Below are positions 1 to 9,278 of a stretch of DNA of 32,084 nt, in pieces. Under the pieces are notes generated by a model. The model saw nothing but the letters and a program-made list of their open reading frames with translations. It was not told the DNA's origin and searched no databases. This stretch comes from Thauera sp. (GTDB lineage Bacteria > Pseudomonadota > Gammaproteobacteria > Burkholderiales > Rhodocyclaceae). Position 1 is the first letter of the stretch. Each line of letters begins with the position of its first letter. The position numbers were made by a program, and so were the translations under genes. The stretch spans positions 1 to 32,084 of the forward strand of contig JANJTU010000163.1 in assembly GCA_024710965.1 (NCBI GenBank). The letters run 5' to 3'.

Positions 1-708
1 GTCCTTCTTCTTCTTGATCTCGACACCGTCGGGGTTGTTCGAGCCGACTTCGTGCAGCGCGACGATGTGCGCGACGACGAGGCCGATCAGCACCAGCGGC
101 ACGGCGATGACGTGGAAGGAGAAGAAGCGGTTCAGCGTGGCATCGCCGATGACGAAGTCGCCGCGAATCACCAGGGAGAGGTCCGGTCCGATGATCGGGA
201 TCGCGGAGAACAGGTTCACGATCACCTGGGCGCCCCAGTAGGACATCTGACCCCATGGCAACAGATAACCCATGAAGGCCTCGGCCATCAGCGCCAGGAA
301 GATCAGCGTGCCGAAGATCCAGATCAGCTCGCGCGGCTTGCGGTAGGAGCCGTAGATCAGGCCACGGAACATGTGCAGGTACACGACGATGAAGAACGCC
401 GACGCACCGGTCGAGTGCAGGTAGCGGATCAGCCAGCCGCCCGGCACCTCGCGCATGATGTACTCGACGCTGGCGATCGCGACCGGTACGCCCGTGGCGT
501 TGAGCGACGCATCCGGCTTGTAGTGCATGACCTGGAAGATGCGGGTGACGATCTGGATCACCAGCACCATCAGCGCCAACGAGCCGAAGAAGTACCAGAA
601 GTTGAAGTTCTTGGGGGCGTAGTACTCGGTGAGGTGCCCCTTGATGGACGACGTCAGCGGGAAGCGCTCGTCGATCCAGTTCAGCACGGCCTGAGATTTG
701 GTCGTCAT
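1..708 (-). CDS. petB: Cytochrome b subunit of the bc1 complex, N-terminal part (cut by the window edge)
   Basis: Membrane subunit of the ubiquinol:cytochrome c oxidoreductase (complex III), carrying haems bL and bH and the quinone sites. The 236 visible residues begin at an ATG three bases after the Rieske stop codon. The four haem-ligand histidines are visible as two pairs, His98/His112 and His199/His214, with the usual 13- and 14-residue spacing in helices B and D. The PWGQMSYWGAQV stretch after helix C is typical of cytochrome b. A lysine-rich segment (IKKKKD) is the last part seen; the C-terminal half, with the PEWY motif, lies beyond base 1. It forms an operon with petA, and petC (cytochrome c1) is expected further left. 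Family assignment is secure. Confidence 0.96.
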   Translation of the reverse strand, partial: MTTKSQAVLNWIDERFPLTSSIKGHLTEYYAPKNFNFWYFFGSLALMVLVIQIVTRIFQVMHYKPDASLNATGVPVAIASVEYIMREVPGGWLIRYLHSTGASAFFIVVYLHMFRGLIYGSYRKPRELIWIFGTLIFLALMAEAFMGYLLPWGQMSYWGAQVIVNLFSAIPIIGPDLSLVIRGDFVIGDATLNRFFSFHVIAVPLVLIGLVVAHIVALHEVGSNNPDGVEIKKKKD

Positions 709-711
709 CGC

Positions 712-1305
712 TTATGCCTTCCCGTCTTCGCCAACAAGAATGGTGGTATCCGCGAGGTACTGGTGCGGCGGAATTTCGAGGTTGTCCGGCGCGGGCATGC
801 TGCTGTAGACGCGGCCGGCCAGATCGAAGATCGAGCCATGACAGGGGCAGAGGAAACCGCCCGGCCAGTCGGCGCCCATGCCGCTGTCGGCGCCCATCTT
901 GAACTTCTCCGACGGCGAGCAGCCGAGATGGGTGCAGATCCCCACCGCGACCAGGTATTCGGGCTTGATCGAGCGGTGCTTGTTCCTGGCGTAGTCGGGC
1001 TGCATCGGCTTCTCGGACGCCGGATCGCTGACCTTCTCTTCGGTCTTGTCGAGCGACGCCAGCATCTCGGGCGTGCGGCGCAGGATCCACACCGGCTTGC
1101 CGCGCCACTCCACCGTCATCATCTCGCCCGGTGCGAGCTTGCCCACATCGACCTCGACCGGCGCACCGGCTGCCTTGGCGCGCTCGGACGGCGTCAGGCT
1201 GGCAACAAACGGCACGGCCGTCGCCACGGCGGCAACCCCGCCCGCGGCGGACGTCGCCAGCAGCAGGGTGCGGCGGCCGCTGTCCATCTTTTGATCAACG
1301 CTCAT
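712..1305 (-). CDS. petA: Ubiquinol-cytochrome c reductase iron-sulfur (Rieske) subunit
   Basis: Rieske [2Fe-2S] subunit of the bc1 complex, which takes the first electron from quinol and passes it to cytochrome c1. The 197-residue protein begins MSVDQKMDSGRRTLLL. The twin arginine followed by a hydrophobic helix is the Tat-dependent N-terminal anchor of this family. The two cluster-binding boxes are clear: CTHLGCSP and CPCHGS, each giving one Cys and one His ligand plus the disulfide cysteines. I chose the start at 1305, behind GATGAGG, over an in-frame start at 1344 that would add 13 atypical residues. It is the first gene of the petA-petB operon, and a TATAAT box lies about 50 bases upstream. 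Confidence 0.96.
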   Translation of the reverse strand: MSVDQKMDSGRRTLLLATSAAGGVAAVATAVPFVASLTPSERAKAAGAPVEVDVGKLAPGEMMTVEWRGKPVWILRRTPEMLASLDKTEEKVSDPASEKPMQPDYARNKHRSIKPEYLVAVGICTHLGCSPSEKFKMGADSGMGADWPGGFLCPCHGSIFDLAGRVYSSMPAPDNLEIPPHQYLADTTILVGEDGKA

Positions 1306-1355
1306 GACCTCATCCCAGAAAGGAAAACGAAAGACTCGATACAAATAACCGGCGG

Positions 1356-1361
1356 ATTATA
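1356..1361 (-). promoter_or_regulatory. Candidate -10 element of the petAB operon
   Basis: A perfect TATAAT on the minus strand lies 50 bases upstream of the petA start codon in the gap between recR and petA. No good -35 is visible at 16-18 bases (TTTCTC at 17). This is sequence inspection only. Confidence 0.45.
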
Positions 1362-1487
1362 GCGAAGTCACTGCAGCAGAGAAAGCGCAAAGCGCTGATT
1401 GCCAGACGGAACAAGGCTTTCCGGGATTATTTTGACCCTGCCGAAGGTCCGCAGAGCGGGTAATTTGATGCGTTGCAGCAGACTGCT

Positions 1488-2081
1488 TCAGACGCTGCGT
1501 CGCTCGACCAGCGCCTGTGCGATCGTGCCCGTGTCGGTGTGCTCGAGCTCGCCGCCGACGGGCACCCCGCGCGACAGGCGGCTGACCTTGAGCCCGCGCG
1601 CCGCGAGCAAGGTGGCGACGGTGTGCGCGGTGGCCTCGCCCTCATTGGTGAAGTTGGTGGCGAGGATCACTTCCTGCACCGTACCGTCGGTGGCGCGCGC
1701 GATCAGCTTGTCGAGCCGCAGTTCGCGCGGACCGATGCCGTCGAGCGGCGACAGCCGCCCCATCAGCACGTAGTAGAGGCCGTTGTAGGACTGCGTCTGC
1801 TCGATCATGGCGAGGTCGGCCGGCATCTCGACCACGCACAGCAGGGCGGCGTCGCGGCGCGGATTGGCGCAGCGCTGGCACACCGCCGACTCGGTGAAGG
1901 TGTTGCAGCGCTCGCAGTGGCGCAACACCTCGAGCGCATGCGAGAGCGCGTGCGCGAGCCGCGCCGCGCCGCGCTGGTCGCGCTGCAGCAGATGGTAGGC
2001 CATGCGCTGGGCCGACTTCGGCCCCACGCCCGGCAGGCAGCGCAGCGCCTCGATCAGCTCGTCGAGGCTGGAGGGCGACAT
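1488..2081 (-). CDS. recR: Recombination mediator protein RecR
   Basis: RecR works with RecO (and RecF) to load RecA onto SSB-coated single-stranded DNA at gaps. The 197-residue length is standard. An N-terminal helix-hairpin-helix ([17 protein letters not shown]) is followed by the four-cysteine zinc motif (CERC and CQRC) and a Toprim domain with the acidic patch (CVVEMPADL) and the [11 protein letters not shown] region. It is the last gene of dnaX-ybaB-recR, 13 bases after ybaB, an order conserved across many bacteria. No clear intrinsic terminator is seen in the 140 bases that follow. Confidence 0.97.
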   Translation of the reverse strand: MSPSSLDELIEALRCLPGVGPKSAQRMAYHLLQRDQRGAARLAHALSHALEVLRHCERCNTFTESAVCQRCANPRRDAALLCVVEMPADLAMIEQTQSYNGLYYVLMGRLSPLDGIGPRELRLDKLIARATDGTVQEVILATNFTNEGEATAHTVATLLAARGLKVSRLSRGVPVGGELEHTDTGTIAQALVERRSV

Positions 2082-2094
2082 GCGGCGTACGTCC

Positions 2095-2418
2095 TCAGAA
2101 CGGCAGCTTCATGCCGGGCGGCAGGTTGAGGCCGGCGGTGAAGCCCGCCATTTTCTCCTGCGTCGTCACCTCGACCTTGCGTACCGCGTCGTTGAGCGCG
2201 GCCGCGACCAGATCCTCGAGCATCTCCTTGTCGTCCATCACCGAGTCGTCGATCGTGACGCGACGCACGTCGTGCTTGCAGGTCATCAGCACCTTGACCA
2301 TGCCGGCGCCGGACTGGCCTTCGACCTCGACCGAGGCGAGCTGGTCCTGCATCTTCTTCATGTTTTCCTGCATCTGCTGGGCCTGCTTCATCAGGCCGGC
2401 GATACCGCCTTTCATCAT
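2095..2418 (-). CDS. YbaB/EbfC family nucleoid-associated protein
   Basis: Small DNA-binding protein of the YbaB/EbfC family, dimeric with a tweezer-like fold in structurally known members. The 107 residues start [20 protein letters not shown], the typical amphipathic N-terminal helix, and end with the family's PPGMKLPF tail. The start follows GGAGAG with a six-base gap; the second Met is an alternative. It lies between dnaX and recR, its usual place. The biological role of the family is only partly known. Confidence 0.95.
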   Translation of the reverse strand: MMKGGIAGLMKQAQQMQENMKKMQDQLASVEVEGQSGAGMVKVLMTCKHDVRRVTIDDSVMDDKEMLEDLVAAALNDAVRKVEVTTQEKMAGFTAGLNLPPGMKLPF

Positions 2419-2476
2419 GATGGACTCTCCGCTGAGGGGGTTGGAATGGAAAAACCGGCAAGCCGGCGAAGCGGGC

Positions 2477-4552
2477 TCAAACCGGCTTCACCGTACTCTC
2501 GATGAGTGTGGCGTCGAAGCGTTCGATCAGTTCGCGCACGAAAGGGTCCGCCTCGAGCGCCGCCACGGCCTCGGCGTGGCGCGCGCGGCGCTCGATCTCG
2601 TCGCGCTGCGCCGGCGTCTCGCCGGCGATGTCGCCGATGTCGATGCGCAGCCGCAGCGTGCGGCCGAGCGCGGCGCCGAGCAGGTCCTGCAGGCGATCGA
2701 CGGCGTTGCGGTTCATGTCGAGCAGGTGGCGATGCGCGGTCGACAGACGCAGCACGAGCTGACCGTCGCTGCAATCGACCCACTCGCAATGCTGTGCGAG
2801 CTCGCGCACCAGGCCGCCGAGCTCGAGCATCCGGATCAGGCCGCGCCAGTCGCCCAGCGCCAGCAGTGCGGCAGCGTCGCTCCCCGTCGCCTGCCCGGCG
2901 TCGGCTGCCGGGGCAGGCACGGCAGCCGGCTGCGCCGCGGTCACCGGGCGGGCAGACGGGCGCGGTGCGGCCTGCACTGGCACCACCGCTTCCGCCGCCA
3001 TCGGGAAGGGCGCCTCGTGGCCAGTGCTCACGTCGCGTTCGTCCTCGTCGGCATACGCCTCGGGAGGCAGGTCCTCCCAGGGTGGAATGTCGCTCTCCGG
3101 CGCGGCCGCGGGTGCGGGCCGCGCCACTGCGCCCCCCGGACTCGCCGCGGGCGGACTCGGCGCCGCGCTCATTGCAGGCCGCTTCGGCACTGGACTCGCC
3201 GCAGGCGGCGCCGGGTTCGTCGCAGGCGACGCCGACGCGGCGACGGCGACCGTCGCCGCGGCCGCGTGCGACGGGGCCACGCCCGGCGCCATGGCACGCA
3301 TTGCCACGACCGCGGGCCGGCTGACGGCATCCGGGCGCGCGGGTGCAGCCGGCGCGCCCCCGGCCGGCGCGGTCGTCGCAACGCCTGCCGACACGGCCCC
3401 GCCGGCCGGCACCGGCCGCGCCCGCCCGCCGCCGCCCTCGCCCGCCCCTTGCGCACCGAGCGCCGCGGGCTGCTCGGGGCGGAAGGCGTGCAGACGCAGC
3501 AGCGTCATCGTGAAGCCGGTGTATTCATCCGGCGCCAGCGCCAGTTCGTCACGGCCGTGGATGGCGATCTGGTAGGCGAGTTGCAGGTATTCGACATCGA
3601 AGCGATCGACATAGGCGAGGACGCGCCCGCGCTCGCCCTCGTCGGCAATGGCCGTCGGCGCAAACTGCGCGAGCGCGATGCGATGCACCAGGTTCGCCAG
3701 CGCCTGCAGCGCGGCGTCGAAGGACAGGCTGCGCGCCTCCATGCCATCGGCCACCGCCAGCAACGCCGCCACGTCGCCGGCGGCGAGCGCATCGAGCACC
3801 GCATACAGGTGGTCGTCGCCCACCGTGCCGAGCATGTGGGTGACCTGCTCCTCCTCGACCTTGCCAGCACCGTGCGCGATCGCCTGGTCGAGCAGCGACA
3901 GCGCATCGCGCATCGAGCCCGCCGCCGCCTTCGCCAGATGGCGCAGCGCGCCCGCCTCGAACGGCACCGCCTCGGCCTCGAGGATGCGGCTCAGGTGGTC
4001 GACGATGTGGCCCGGCGGCATCTGCTTGAGGTTGAACTGCAGGCAGCGCGACAGCACCGTCACCGGGATCTTCTGCGGGTCGGTGGTGGCGAGGATGAAC
4101 TTGACGTGCTCGGGCGGCTCTTCCAGCGTCTTCAGCATGGCGTTGAAGGCATGACCGGTGAGCATGTGCACTTCGTCGATCATGTAGACCTTGTAGCGCC
4201 CCTGCACCGGCGCATACACCGCCTTGTCGAGCAGCGCCGCCATGTCGTCGACGCCGCGGTTGGAGGCGGCGTCCATCTCGACGTAATCGGGGAAGCGGTC
4301 GGCGTCGATCGCGCGACAGGCCTCGCACACGCCGCAAGGCTCGGCGGTGACGCCCGTCTCGCAGTTGAGCGCCTTGGCGAGGATGCGGCTGATCGTGGTC
4401 TTGCCCACGCCGCGCGTGCCGGTGAACAGCCAGGCGTGATGCAGCCTGCCCGTCGCCAGCGCGTGCGTCAGCGCGCGCACGACGTGCTCCTGACCGACCA
4501 GCGTGCCGAAGGACTTCGGCCGCCATTTGCGTGCAAGGACCTGATAGCTCAT
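2477..4552 (-). CDS. dnaX: DNA polymerase III subunit gamma/tau
   Basis: Clamp-loader ATPase of the replicative polymerase. The 691-residue protein starts [15 protein letters not shown], the standard N-terminus, so an in-frame start 75 bases upstream is rejected. The Walker A motif GTRGVGKTT is at residues 45-53. The zinc-binding cysteines are C64, C73, C76 and C79, and the DEVH Walker B motif is near residue 128, followed by the SRC sensor. After about residue 370 comes a long Ala/Pro-rich linker, then a tau-type C-terminal domain of about 130 residues. I found no A-rich slippery heptamer, so there is no sign of programmed frameshifting to make gamma. No ribosome-binding site is visible, and an extended -10 (TGCTAGAAT) ends nine bases before the ATG, suggesting a leaderless or very short-leader mRNA. 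Confidence 0.97.
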   Translation of the reverse strand: MSYQVLARKWRPKSFGTLVGQEHVVRALTHALATGRLHHAWLFTGTRGVGKTTISRILAKALNCETGVTAEPCGVCEACRAIDADRFPDYVEMDAASNRGVDDMAALLDKAVYAPVQGRYKVYMIDEVHMLTGHAFNAMLKTLEEPPEHVKFILATTDPQKIPVTVLSRCLQFNLKQMPPGHIVDHLSRILEAEAVPFEAGALRHLAKAAAGSMRDALSLLDQAIAHGAGKVEEEQVTHMLGTVGDDHLYAVLDALAAGDVAALLAVADGMEARSLSFDAALQALANLVHRIALAQFAPTAIADEGERGRVLAYVDRFDVEYLQLAYQIAIHGRDELALAPDEYTGFTMTLLRLHAFRPEQPAALGAQGAGEGGGGRARPVPAGGAVSAGVATTAPAGGAPAAPARPDAVSRPAVVAMRAMAPGVAPSHAAAATVAVAASASPATNPAPPAASPVPKRPAMSAAPSPPAASPGGAVARPAPAAAPESDIPPWEDLPPEAYADEDERDVSTGHEAPFPMAAEAVVPVQAAPRPSARPVTAAQPAAVPAPAADAGQATGSDAAALLALGDWRGLIRMLELGGLVRELAQHCEWVDCSDGQLVLRLSTAHRHLLDMNRNAVDRLQDLLGAALGRTLRLRIDIGDIAGETPAQRDEIERRARHAEAVAALEADPFVRELIERFDATLIESTVKPV

Positions 4553-4560
4553 GGCGCGCG

Positions 4561-4569
4561 ATTCTAGCA
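4561..4569 (-). promoter_or_regulatory. Extended -10 promoter directly in front of dnaX
   Basis: TGCTAGAAT on the minus strand fits TG-N-TAGAAT. Counting seven bases downstream puts the transcription start at or next to the dnaX ATG (4552). No convincing -35 is seen, which extended -10 promoters can tolerate. Confidence 0.5.
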
Positions 4570-4747
4570 GAGCGCCGGGCGTCGGCCGCGGGCAATCACC
4601 TCGCCAACGGCCAATAGCCCTTCGCAATCAAAGCCATGCCGGCAATCCAATGGCTATATAACAGCGCAATATCTATTGTTGACTCGTCGGCAGGGAACTT
4701 CCGGCGCGCCGCGCAGGCCAAGACAATAACCAGGTAGGGAGGCCAGG

Positions 4748-5947
4748 ATGGAACAGATCCGCGACGATATGCCCTCTTCCGGGCGCCGCCACGCCCCCGC
4801 CAAGCAACGCCTGACGGCGGACGACGCCGCGCAGCGCGCGATCGTGGAGTTGCTGGCCGAAGCCGACATCGAAGTCGGCGGCGACCGCCCCTGGGACATG
4901 ATCATCCACCATCCGCAGACCGCCGACCGCATCCTCGCCCGCGGCAGCCTCGGCCTCGGCGAGAGCTACATGGAGGGCTGGTGGGACTGCGCGCAGCTGG
5001 ACGAATTCATGGCGCGCGTGCTGATCGCCCGCCTCGACGAGAAGGTCGGCACCACCGCGCTGATGGTGCAGGGCCTGCGCGCGCGCCTGTTCAACCTGCA
5101 GAACCTGCGCCGCACCTGGCAGGTCGGCGAGGTGCATTACGACCTCGGCAACGACTTCTTCGAGGCCATGCTCGACGGCCACCTTGCGTACACCTGCGGC
5201 TACTGGGCACAGGCCGACACGCTGGAGGAAGCGCAGAGCGCCAAGCTCGATCTGATCTGCCGCAAGCTCGGCCTCGCGCCCGGCATGCGCCTGCTCGACA
5301 TCGGCTGCGGCTGGGGCAGCCTGATGAAGTTCGCCGCCGCGCACTACGGCGTCGAATGCGTCGGCCTCACGATCTCGCGCGAACAGGCCGAGCACGGCCA
5401 GGCGCGCTGCGCCGGCCTGCCGGTCGCCTTCCGCCTGCAGGACTACCGCCAGTTCAACCGCGGCGGCCGCGAGCGCTTCGACCGCATCGCCTCGATCGGC
5501 ATGTTCGAGCACGTCGGCCACAAGAACCACGAGGCCTTCTTCGCCCTCGCCCGCCGCAGCCTGAAGGAGGACGGTCTCTTCCTGCTGCACACGATCGGCA
5601 AGAACCTGCGCCGCACGCCGACCGATCCGTGGATCGACCGCTACATCTTCCCCAACGGCGACCTGCCCTCGCTCGGCCAGATCGCCGACGCGTCCGAAGA
5701 CCACTTCATCATCGAGGACGTGCACAACTTCGGTGCCGACTACGACCGCACCCTCATGGCCTGGCATGCCCGCTTCGAAGCCGCCTGGCCGCGCTTCGCC
5801 GCGCACTACGGCGAGCGCTTCCACCGCATGTGGCGCTACTACCTGCTCGCCTGCGCCGGCACCTTCCGCGCCCGCACCAACCAGCTGTGGCAGATTGTGC
5901 TGTCGCCGCGCGGCGTGCCGGGGGGCTATCGCCGGCCGTCGGCTTGA
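4748..5947 (+). CDS. cfa: Cyclopropane-fatty-acyl-phospholipid synthase
   Basis: Transfers a methylene group from S-adenosylmethionine across the cis double bond of unsaturated acyl chains in membrane phospholipids, usually at entry to stationary phase or under acid stress. The 399 residues show the family's HYDLGNDFF motif at 130-138, the SAM-binding DIGCGWG at 174-180, and the downstream GMFEHVGHKNHEAFF region. Length is typical (E. coli 382). The start follows AGGGAGG at good spacing. The upstream gap holds an AT-rich patch with CTATATAAC at 4654-4662, which could be a sigma70 or RpoS -10, but there is no convincing -35. It is divergent from dnaX and followed by a ZIP transporter with its own leader. 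Confidence 0.95.
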   Translation: MEQIRDDMPSSGRRHAPAKQRLTADDAAQRAIVELLAEADIEVGGDRPWDMIIHHPQTADRILARGSLGLGESYMEGWWDCAQLDEFMARVLIARLDEKVGTTALMVQGLRARLFNLQNLRRTWQVGEVHYDLGNDFFEAMLDGHLAYTCGYWAQADTLEEAQSAKLDLICRKLGLAPGMRLLDIGCGWGSLMKFAAAHYGVECVGLTISREQAEHGQARCAGLPVAFRLQDYRQFNRGGRERFDRIASIGMFEHVGHKNHEAFFALARRSLKEDGLFLLHTIGKNLRRTPTDPWIDRYIFPNGDLPSLGQIADASEDHFIIEDVHNFGADYDRTLMAWHARFEAAWPRFAAHYGERFHRMWRYYLLACAGTFRARTNQLWQIVLSPRGVPGGYRRPSA

Positions 5948-6064
5948 TATTTGACGGCTATCGAATAGATCTTTCCAGTCAATTGGCACTATCGAGACGC
6001 GACTCCCATACTGAGGGTGCAGCCGGATCCTGCCCGGCGCAGCGCCCAAGGAAGGAGCCCGATC

Positions 6065-6967
6065 ATGGTCGCCAGAGTCGCCCGCCTGCATTTTCAGCCC
6101 GCCGGCCCGGCCGGCGCCCTACGCGCGCTCACCGGCTGGCTGATCGCGCTGACCGGCTTCGCCGTGCTGCTCGCGCAGGCCGTGCGCGACTTCGACGGCT
6201 TCGATCTGCCGCTCTCGGGCGCGCTCGCAGGTGGCGCGATGGCCGCCGCGGCGACCGCGCTCGGCGCCGTGCCGCTGCTGGTCACGCGCCGCATCGGTGC
6301 CGGCGCGCAGGGCCTGCTGCTCGGCTTCGGCGCTGGCGTGATGCTCGCCGCCAGCGTGTTTTCGCTGCTGCTGCCGGCCTTTGCCGCGGCGCAGGCGCAA
6401 GGCGGCACCGACACCGGTGCCGCGCTGCTGGTGGCGACCGGCGTCGCGATCGGCGCCGCCGCCCTGCTGGCGATGGACCGTGCCCTGCCCCACACCCACG
6501 CGCCCGACGGTTCGCGCAGCGGCACCGCAGTGTGGCTGTTCGTGTTCGCGATCGCAGTGCACAACATCCCGGAAGGGCTCGCCATCGGCGTTGCCGCCGG
6601 TCTCAACGGCAGCAACGCGGGCAGCGGCGATGCGGTCGCCACCGGGATCTCGCTGCAAAACGTGCCCGAAGGCCTGATCGTCGCCATCGCGCTGGTCGCC
6701 GCCGGCTACGGCCGCCTGTTCGCCTTCGGCGTCGCCGCCGTGTCCGGGCTGATCGAGCCGGTCGCCGCAGTCGCCGGCTCGATGCTGGTGTCGGCCTCGG
6801 CCGCGATCCTGCCCTGGGGGCTCGCCGGCGCGGCCGGGGCGATGCTCTTCGTCGTCAGCCACGAGATCATCCCCGAGTCGCACCGCCGCGGCCACGAGAC
6901 GCTCGCCACCGGCGGACTGATCGCGGGCTTCGTGGCGATGATGCTGATGGACACCCTGCTCGCCTGA
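6065..6967 (+). CDS. ZIP family divalent metal transporter
   Basis: Inner-membrane importer of zinc or other divalent metals, related to the ZupT/GufA branch. The 300-residue protein is hydrophobic with about eight membrane segments. The metal-site motifs of the family are present: HNIPEGLAIG in one helix, NVPEGLIVAIAL in the next, and SHEIIPESHRRGHE later. The start at 6065 follows GGAAGGAG; an in-frame ATG at 6017 has no such site and adds 16 non-membrane residues. The 117 bases before it contain a short dyad CTAT-CGA-ATAG (5958-5968), possibly an operator, weakly supported. Metal specificity cannot be read from the sequence. Confidence 0.9.
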   Translation: MVARVARLHFQPAGPAGALRALTGWLIALTGFAVLLAQAVRDFDGFDLPLSGALAGGAMAAAATALGAVPLLVTRRIGAGAQGLLLGFGAGVMLAASVFSLLLPAFAAAQAQGGTDTGAALLVATGVAIGAAALLAMDRALPHTHAPDGSRSGTAVWLFVFAIAVHNIPEGLAIGVAAGLNGSNAGSGDAVATGISLQNVPEGLIVAIALVAAGYGRLFAFGVAAVSGLIEPVAAVAGSMLVSASAAILPWGLAGAAGAMLFVVSHEIIPESHRRGHETLATGGLIAGFVAMMLMDTLLA

Positions 6968-6983
6968 GCGCGGGCCGCAGCGC

Positions 6984-7023
6984 AAAAAAGCCGAAGGGCG
7001 CCCACGCTGGAGCGCCCTTCGGC
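6984..7023 (-). terminator. Intrinsic terminator of the SRP RNA gene
   Basis: A 12-bp perfect stem (6990-7001 with 7012-7023) with a 10-base loop is followed on the minus strand by TTTTTT. There is no T-run on the plus-strand side, so it serves ffs rather than the ZIP gene. Confidence 0.9.
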
Positions 7024-7037
7024 TCGATCTGTTCGGG

Positions 7038-7137
<100 letters not shown>

Positions 7138-7144
7138 GGCCGGC

Positions 7145-7150
7145 ATTGTA
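7145..7150 (-). promoter_or_regulatory. -10 element of ffs
   Basis: TACAAT on the minus strand, seven bases before the inferred 5' end of the SRP RNA. The -35 region (GCCCAC at 17 bases) is poor. Confidence 0.6.
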
Positions 7151-7283
7151 GCAGCACCCGGCCCGCCGTGGGCGGGCAGTTCGGGCCGCCCGCAGGCGAT
7201 CGGGTTTGCGCGCCGGCCCGCCTCGCCGCCCGCCCCGGCGACAGGCTCGGCGCAGCCGCCCGGGCACCGCGCGCGGCGGCCGA

Positions 7284-8975
7284 TCAACCCTTCAGTTCGG
7301 GGAAGTCCTCCTCGAAGAACTCGAGCGCGCCGCGCTCGCCGGCCGCCTTCGCCTCTTCCGCCTTGCGCAGCTCGACGCGGCGGATCTTGCCCGAGATCGT
7401 CTTCGGCAGGTCGGCGAAGGACAGGCGGCGGATGCGCTTGTACGGCGCGAGGCGCTCGCGGGTGAAGGCGAAGATGTCCTTCGCCAGTTCCGCCGACGGC
7501 TCGAAACCGGCGGCGAGGATGACGTAGGCCTTGGGCACGGCCAGGCGCAACGGGTCCGGGCTCGGCACCACCGCGGCTTCCGCCACCGCCGGGTGCTCGA
7601 TCAGCACGCTCTCGAGCTCGAAGGGGCTGATGCGGTAGTCGGAGGCCTTGAACACGTCATCGGCGCGGCCGACGTAGGTGATGTAGCCCTCCTCGTCGAT
7701 GCAGGCGACGTCGCCGGTGCGGTAGTGGCCGTCGCGCATGACCTCGGCGGTCTTCGCCGGGTCGCCGGCATAGCCGACCATCAGTCCGACCGGGCGCTGC
7801 TCGCCCAGCACCAGCGCCACTTCGCCTTCCTGCGCCGGCTTGCTGTCGGCGTCGAGGAGGGCGATGCGGTAGCCGGGCAACGGACGCCCCATCGAACCGG
7901 GCTTGAGCGCCTGGCCGGGGGTGTTGCCGATCTGCGCAGTGGTCTCGGTCTGGCCGAAGCCGTCGCGGATGGTGATGCCCCAGGCCTTCCTGACCTGCTC
8001 GATCACTTCCGGGTTGAGCGGCTCGCCGGCGCCGATCAGTTCGCGCAGGCGGGTCTTCACCGCGCCCAGATCCTGCTGGATCAGCATGCGCCACACGGTC
8101 GGGGGCGCGCACATGGTCGTGATCTCGTACTTCACCAGCACGTCGAGCAGCGCCCTGGCGTTGAAGCGGCCGTAGTTGTACAGGAACACGCAGGCACCCG
8201 CGTTCCACGGCGCGAAGAAGCAGCTCCAGGCGTGCTTGGCCCAGCCCGGCGAGCTGATGTTCAGGTGGCGGTCGTTGGGCTTCAGGCCGATCCAGTACAT
8301 CGTCGACAGGTGGCCGACCGGGTAGGACTGGTGGGTGTGCAGCACGAGCTTGGGCTTCGAGGTCGTGCCCGAGGTGAAGTACAGCAGCAGCGGATCATCG
8401 GCGCGGGTGGGGCCGTCGGGGGTGAACTCGGCGGACGCGGCGCGCGCGTCCTCGAAGCGCTTCCAGCCGTCGGGCGCGCCGCCGACGCAGATGCGGGTGA
8501 AGCTGCCGGGCAAGGCGGCAAACTTGTCCGTGTGGGCCTGGCCGATGACGACGTGCCTGACCTGGCCGCGCTCGACGCGGTCGACCAGGTCTTCCGGTGT
8601 CAGCAGCGTGGTCGCCGGAATCACCACGGCACCGAGCTTGATCGCGGCGAGCATGGTCTCCCACAGCGCCACCTCGTTGCCGAGCATGATCAGGATGCGC
8701 TCGCCGCGACGCACGCCCTGCGCGCGCAGCCAATTGGCGACGCGGTTCGAGCGCGCCGACAGCTCGGCGAAGGAGAGCTTCGACTCGCTGCCGTCCTCCT
8801 CGACGATCCACAGCGCGGGCATGTCGTTGTCCCTGGCCATGGCGTCGAAATAGTCCAGCGCCCAGTTGAACTCCTTCAGCCGCGGCCACTTGAACCCGGC
8901 ATAGGCGGTCTGGTAGTCGCTGCGGTGGGCCTGCAGAAAATCGCGCGCGGCGAGGAATTCGGCGACGGCGGTCAT
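7284..8975 (-). CDS. AMP-forming acyl-CoA synthetase / acyl-CoA ligase
   Basis: Member of the ANL superfamily that activates a carboxylic acid with ATP to an acyl-adenylate and then to acyl-CoA. The 563 residues show YFTSGTTSKPKLVLHTH (P-loop-like A3 motif), DGFGQTET (A5), YRTGDVACIDEEGYITYVGRADD (A7-A8 hinge), and the C-terminal PKTISGKIRR with the catalytic lysine (A10). The start follows AGGAGA. No other pathway gene adjoins it, so the acid used (acetate, medium-chain, aromatic or branched) is not determined. Its promoter is filled by a perfect palindrome, suggesting tight repression by a catabolic regulator. Confidence 0.92.
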   Translation of the reverse strand: MTAVAEFLAARDFLQAHRSDYQTAYAGFKWPRLKEFNWALDYFDAMARDNDMPALWIVEEDGSESKLSFAELSARSNRVANWLRAQGVRRGERILIMLGNEVALWETMLAAIKLGAVVIPATTLLTPEDLVDRVERGQVRHVVIGQAHTDKFAALPGSFTRICVGGAPDGWKRFEDARAASAEFTPDGPTRADDPLLLYFTSGTTSKPKLVLHTHQSYPVGHLSTMYWIGLKPNDRHLNISSPGWAKHAWSCFFAPWNAGACVFLYNYGRFNARALLDVLVKYEITTMCAPPTVWRMLIQQDLGAVKTRLRELIGAGEPLNPEVIEQVRKAWGITIRDGFGQTETTAQIGNTPGQALKPGSMGRPLPGYRIALLDADSKPAQEGEVALVLGEQRPVGLMVGYAGDPAKTAEVMRDGHYRTGDVACIDEEGYITYVGRADDVFKASDYRISPFELESVLIEHPAVAEAAVVPSPDPLRLAVPKAYVILAAGFEPSAELAKDIFAFTRERLAPYKRIRRLSFADLPKTISGKIRRVELRKAEEAKAAGERGALEFFEEDFPELKG

Positions 8976-9039
8976 GGCGCTCTCCTGTCTTCGTCGTTGG
9001 TCATGCGGTCCCGGCCCGGTGCGGGCAAAGGTGGGCGGT

Positions 9040-9067
9040 ATTTTACGTTTACGTAAACGTTATACAA
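9040..9067 (-). promoter_or_regulatory. Promoter of the acyl-CoA synthetase gene
   Basis: On the minus strand TTGTAT (9062-9067) and TAAAAT (9040-9045) are separated by 16 bases, giving -35 and -10 boxes 65 bases or more upstream of the start codon. The spacer is almost exactly the palindrome at 9045-9060. Confidence 0.55.
9045..9060. promoter_or_regulatory. Perfect 16-bp palindromic operator in the divergent intergenic region
   Basis: ACGTTTACGTAAACGT equals its own reverse complement over 16 bases in an otherwise GC-rich 303-base gap between the acyl-CoA synthetase (minus) and nitroreductase (plus) genes. It lies between the -35 and -10 of the acyl-CoA synthetase promoter, so a bound protein would block RNA polymerase. 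Similar TTTACGT/ACGTAAA palindromes are known for TetR- and MerR-type regulators of fatty-acid and branched-chain acid degradation; the regulator here is not identified. The rest of the gap shows no gene. Confidence 0.75.
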
Positions 9068-9278
9068 CTGCATGGATCAAATTCGCCGCGGGTCGACCGC
9101 GCGTTCGTCGCTGCGTGCTCGCCCGTGTGCGCAAGGCATTGCAGGAAATACCCGCGCGACAGAAATGCGCCTGCCGCCGTTCATGCGCTGGCGCTGCCCG
9201 CGTGCGCCGGCCCGTCCGCCGGCACCGTCAGCCGCCGTATACTCCGGTGTTTCCGCAATCGCAGAAGACGGAGTGCCC

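Noticed and set aside
2477-4552. Programmed -1 frameshift in dnaX making gamma
   Set aside because: No A-rich slippery heptamer is visible in the gene; if gamma is made, it must be by another route such as proteolysis.
2111-4567. 818-codon open frame on the plus strand opposite dnaX
   Set aside because: Arg/His-rich translation with no family features; it is the antisense shadow of a GC-rich gene whose minus-strand product is clearly DnaX.
5958-5992. OxyR-like ATAG/CTAT pattern upstream of the ZIP gene
   Set aside because: Only one tight CTAT-N3-ATAG dyad is present and the spacing to the next CTAT is wrong for an OxyR tetramer site.
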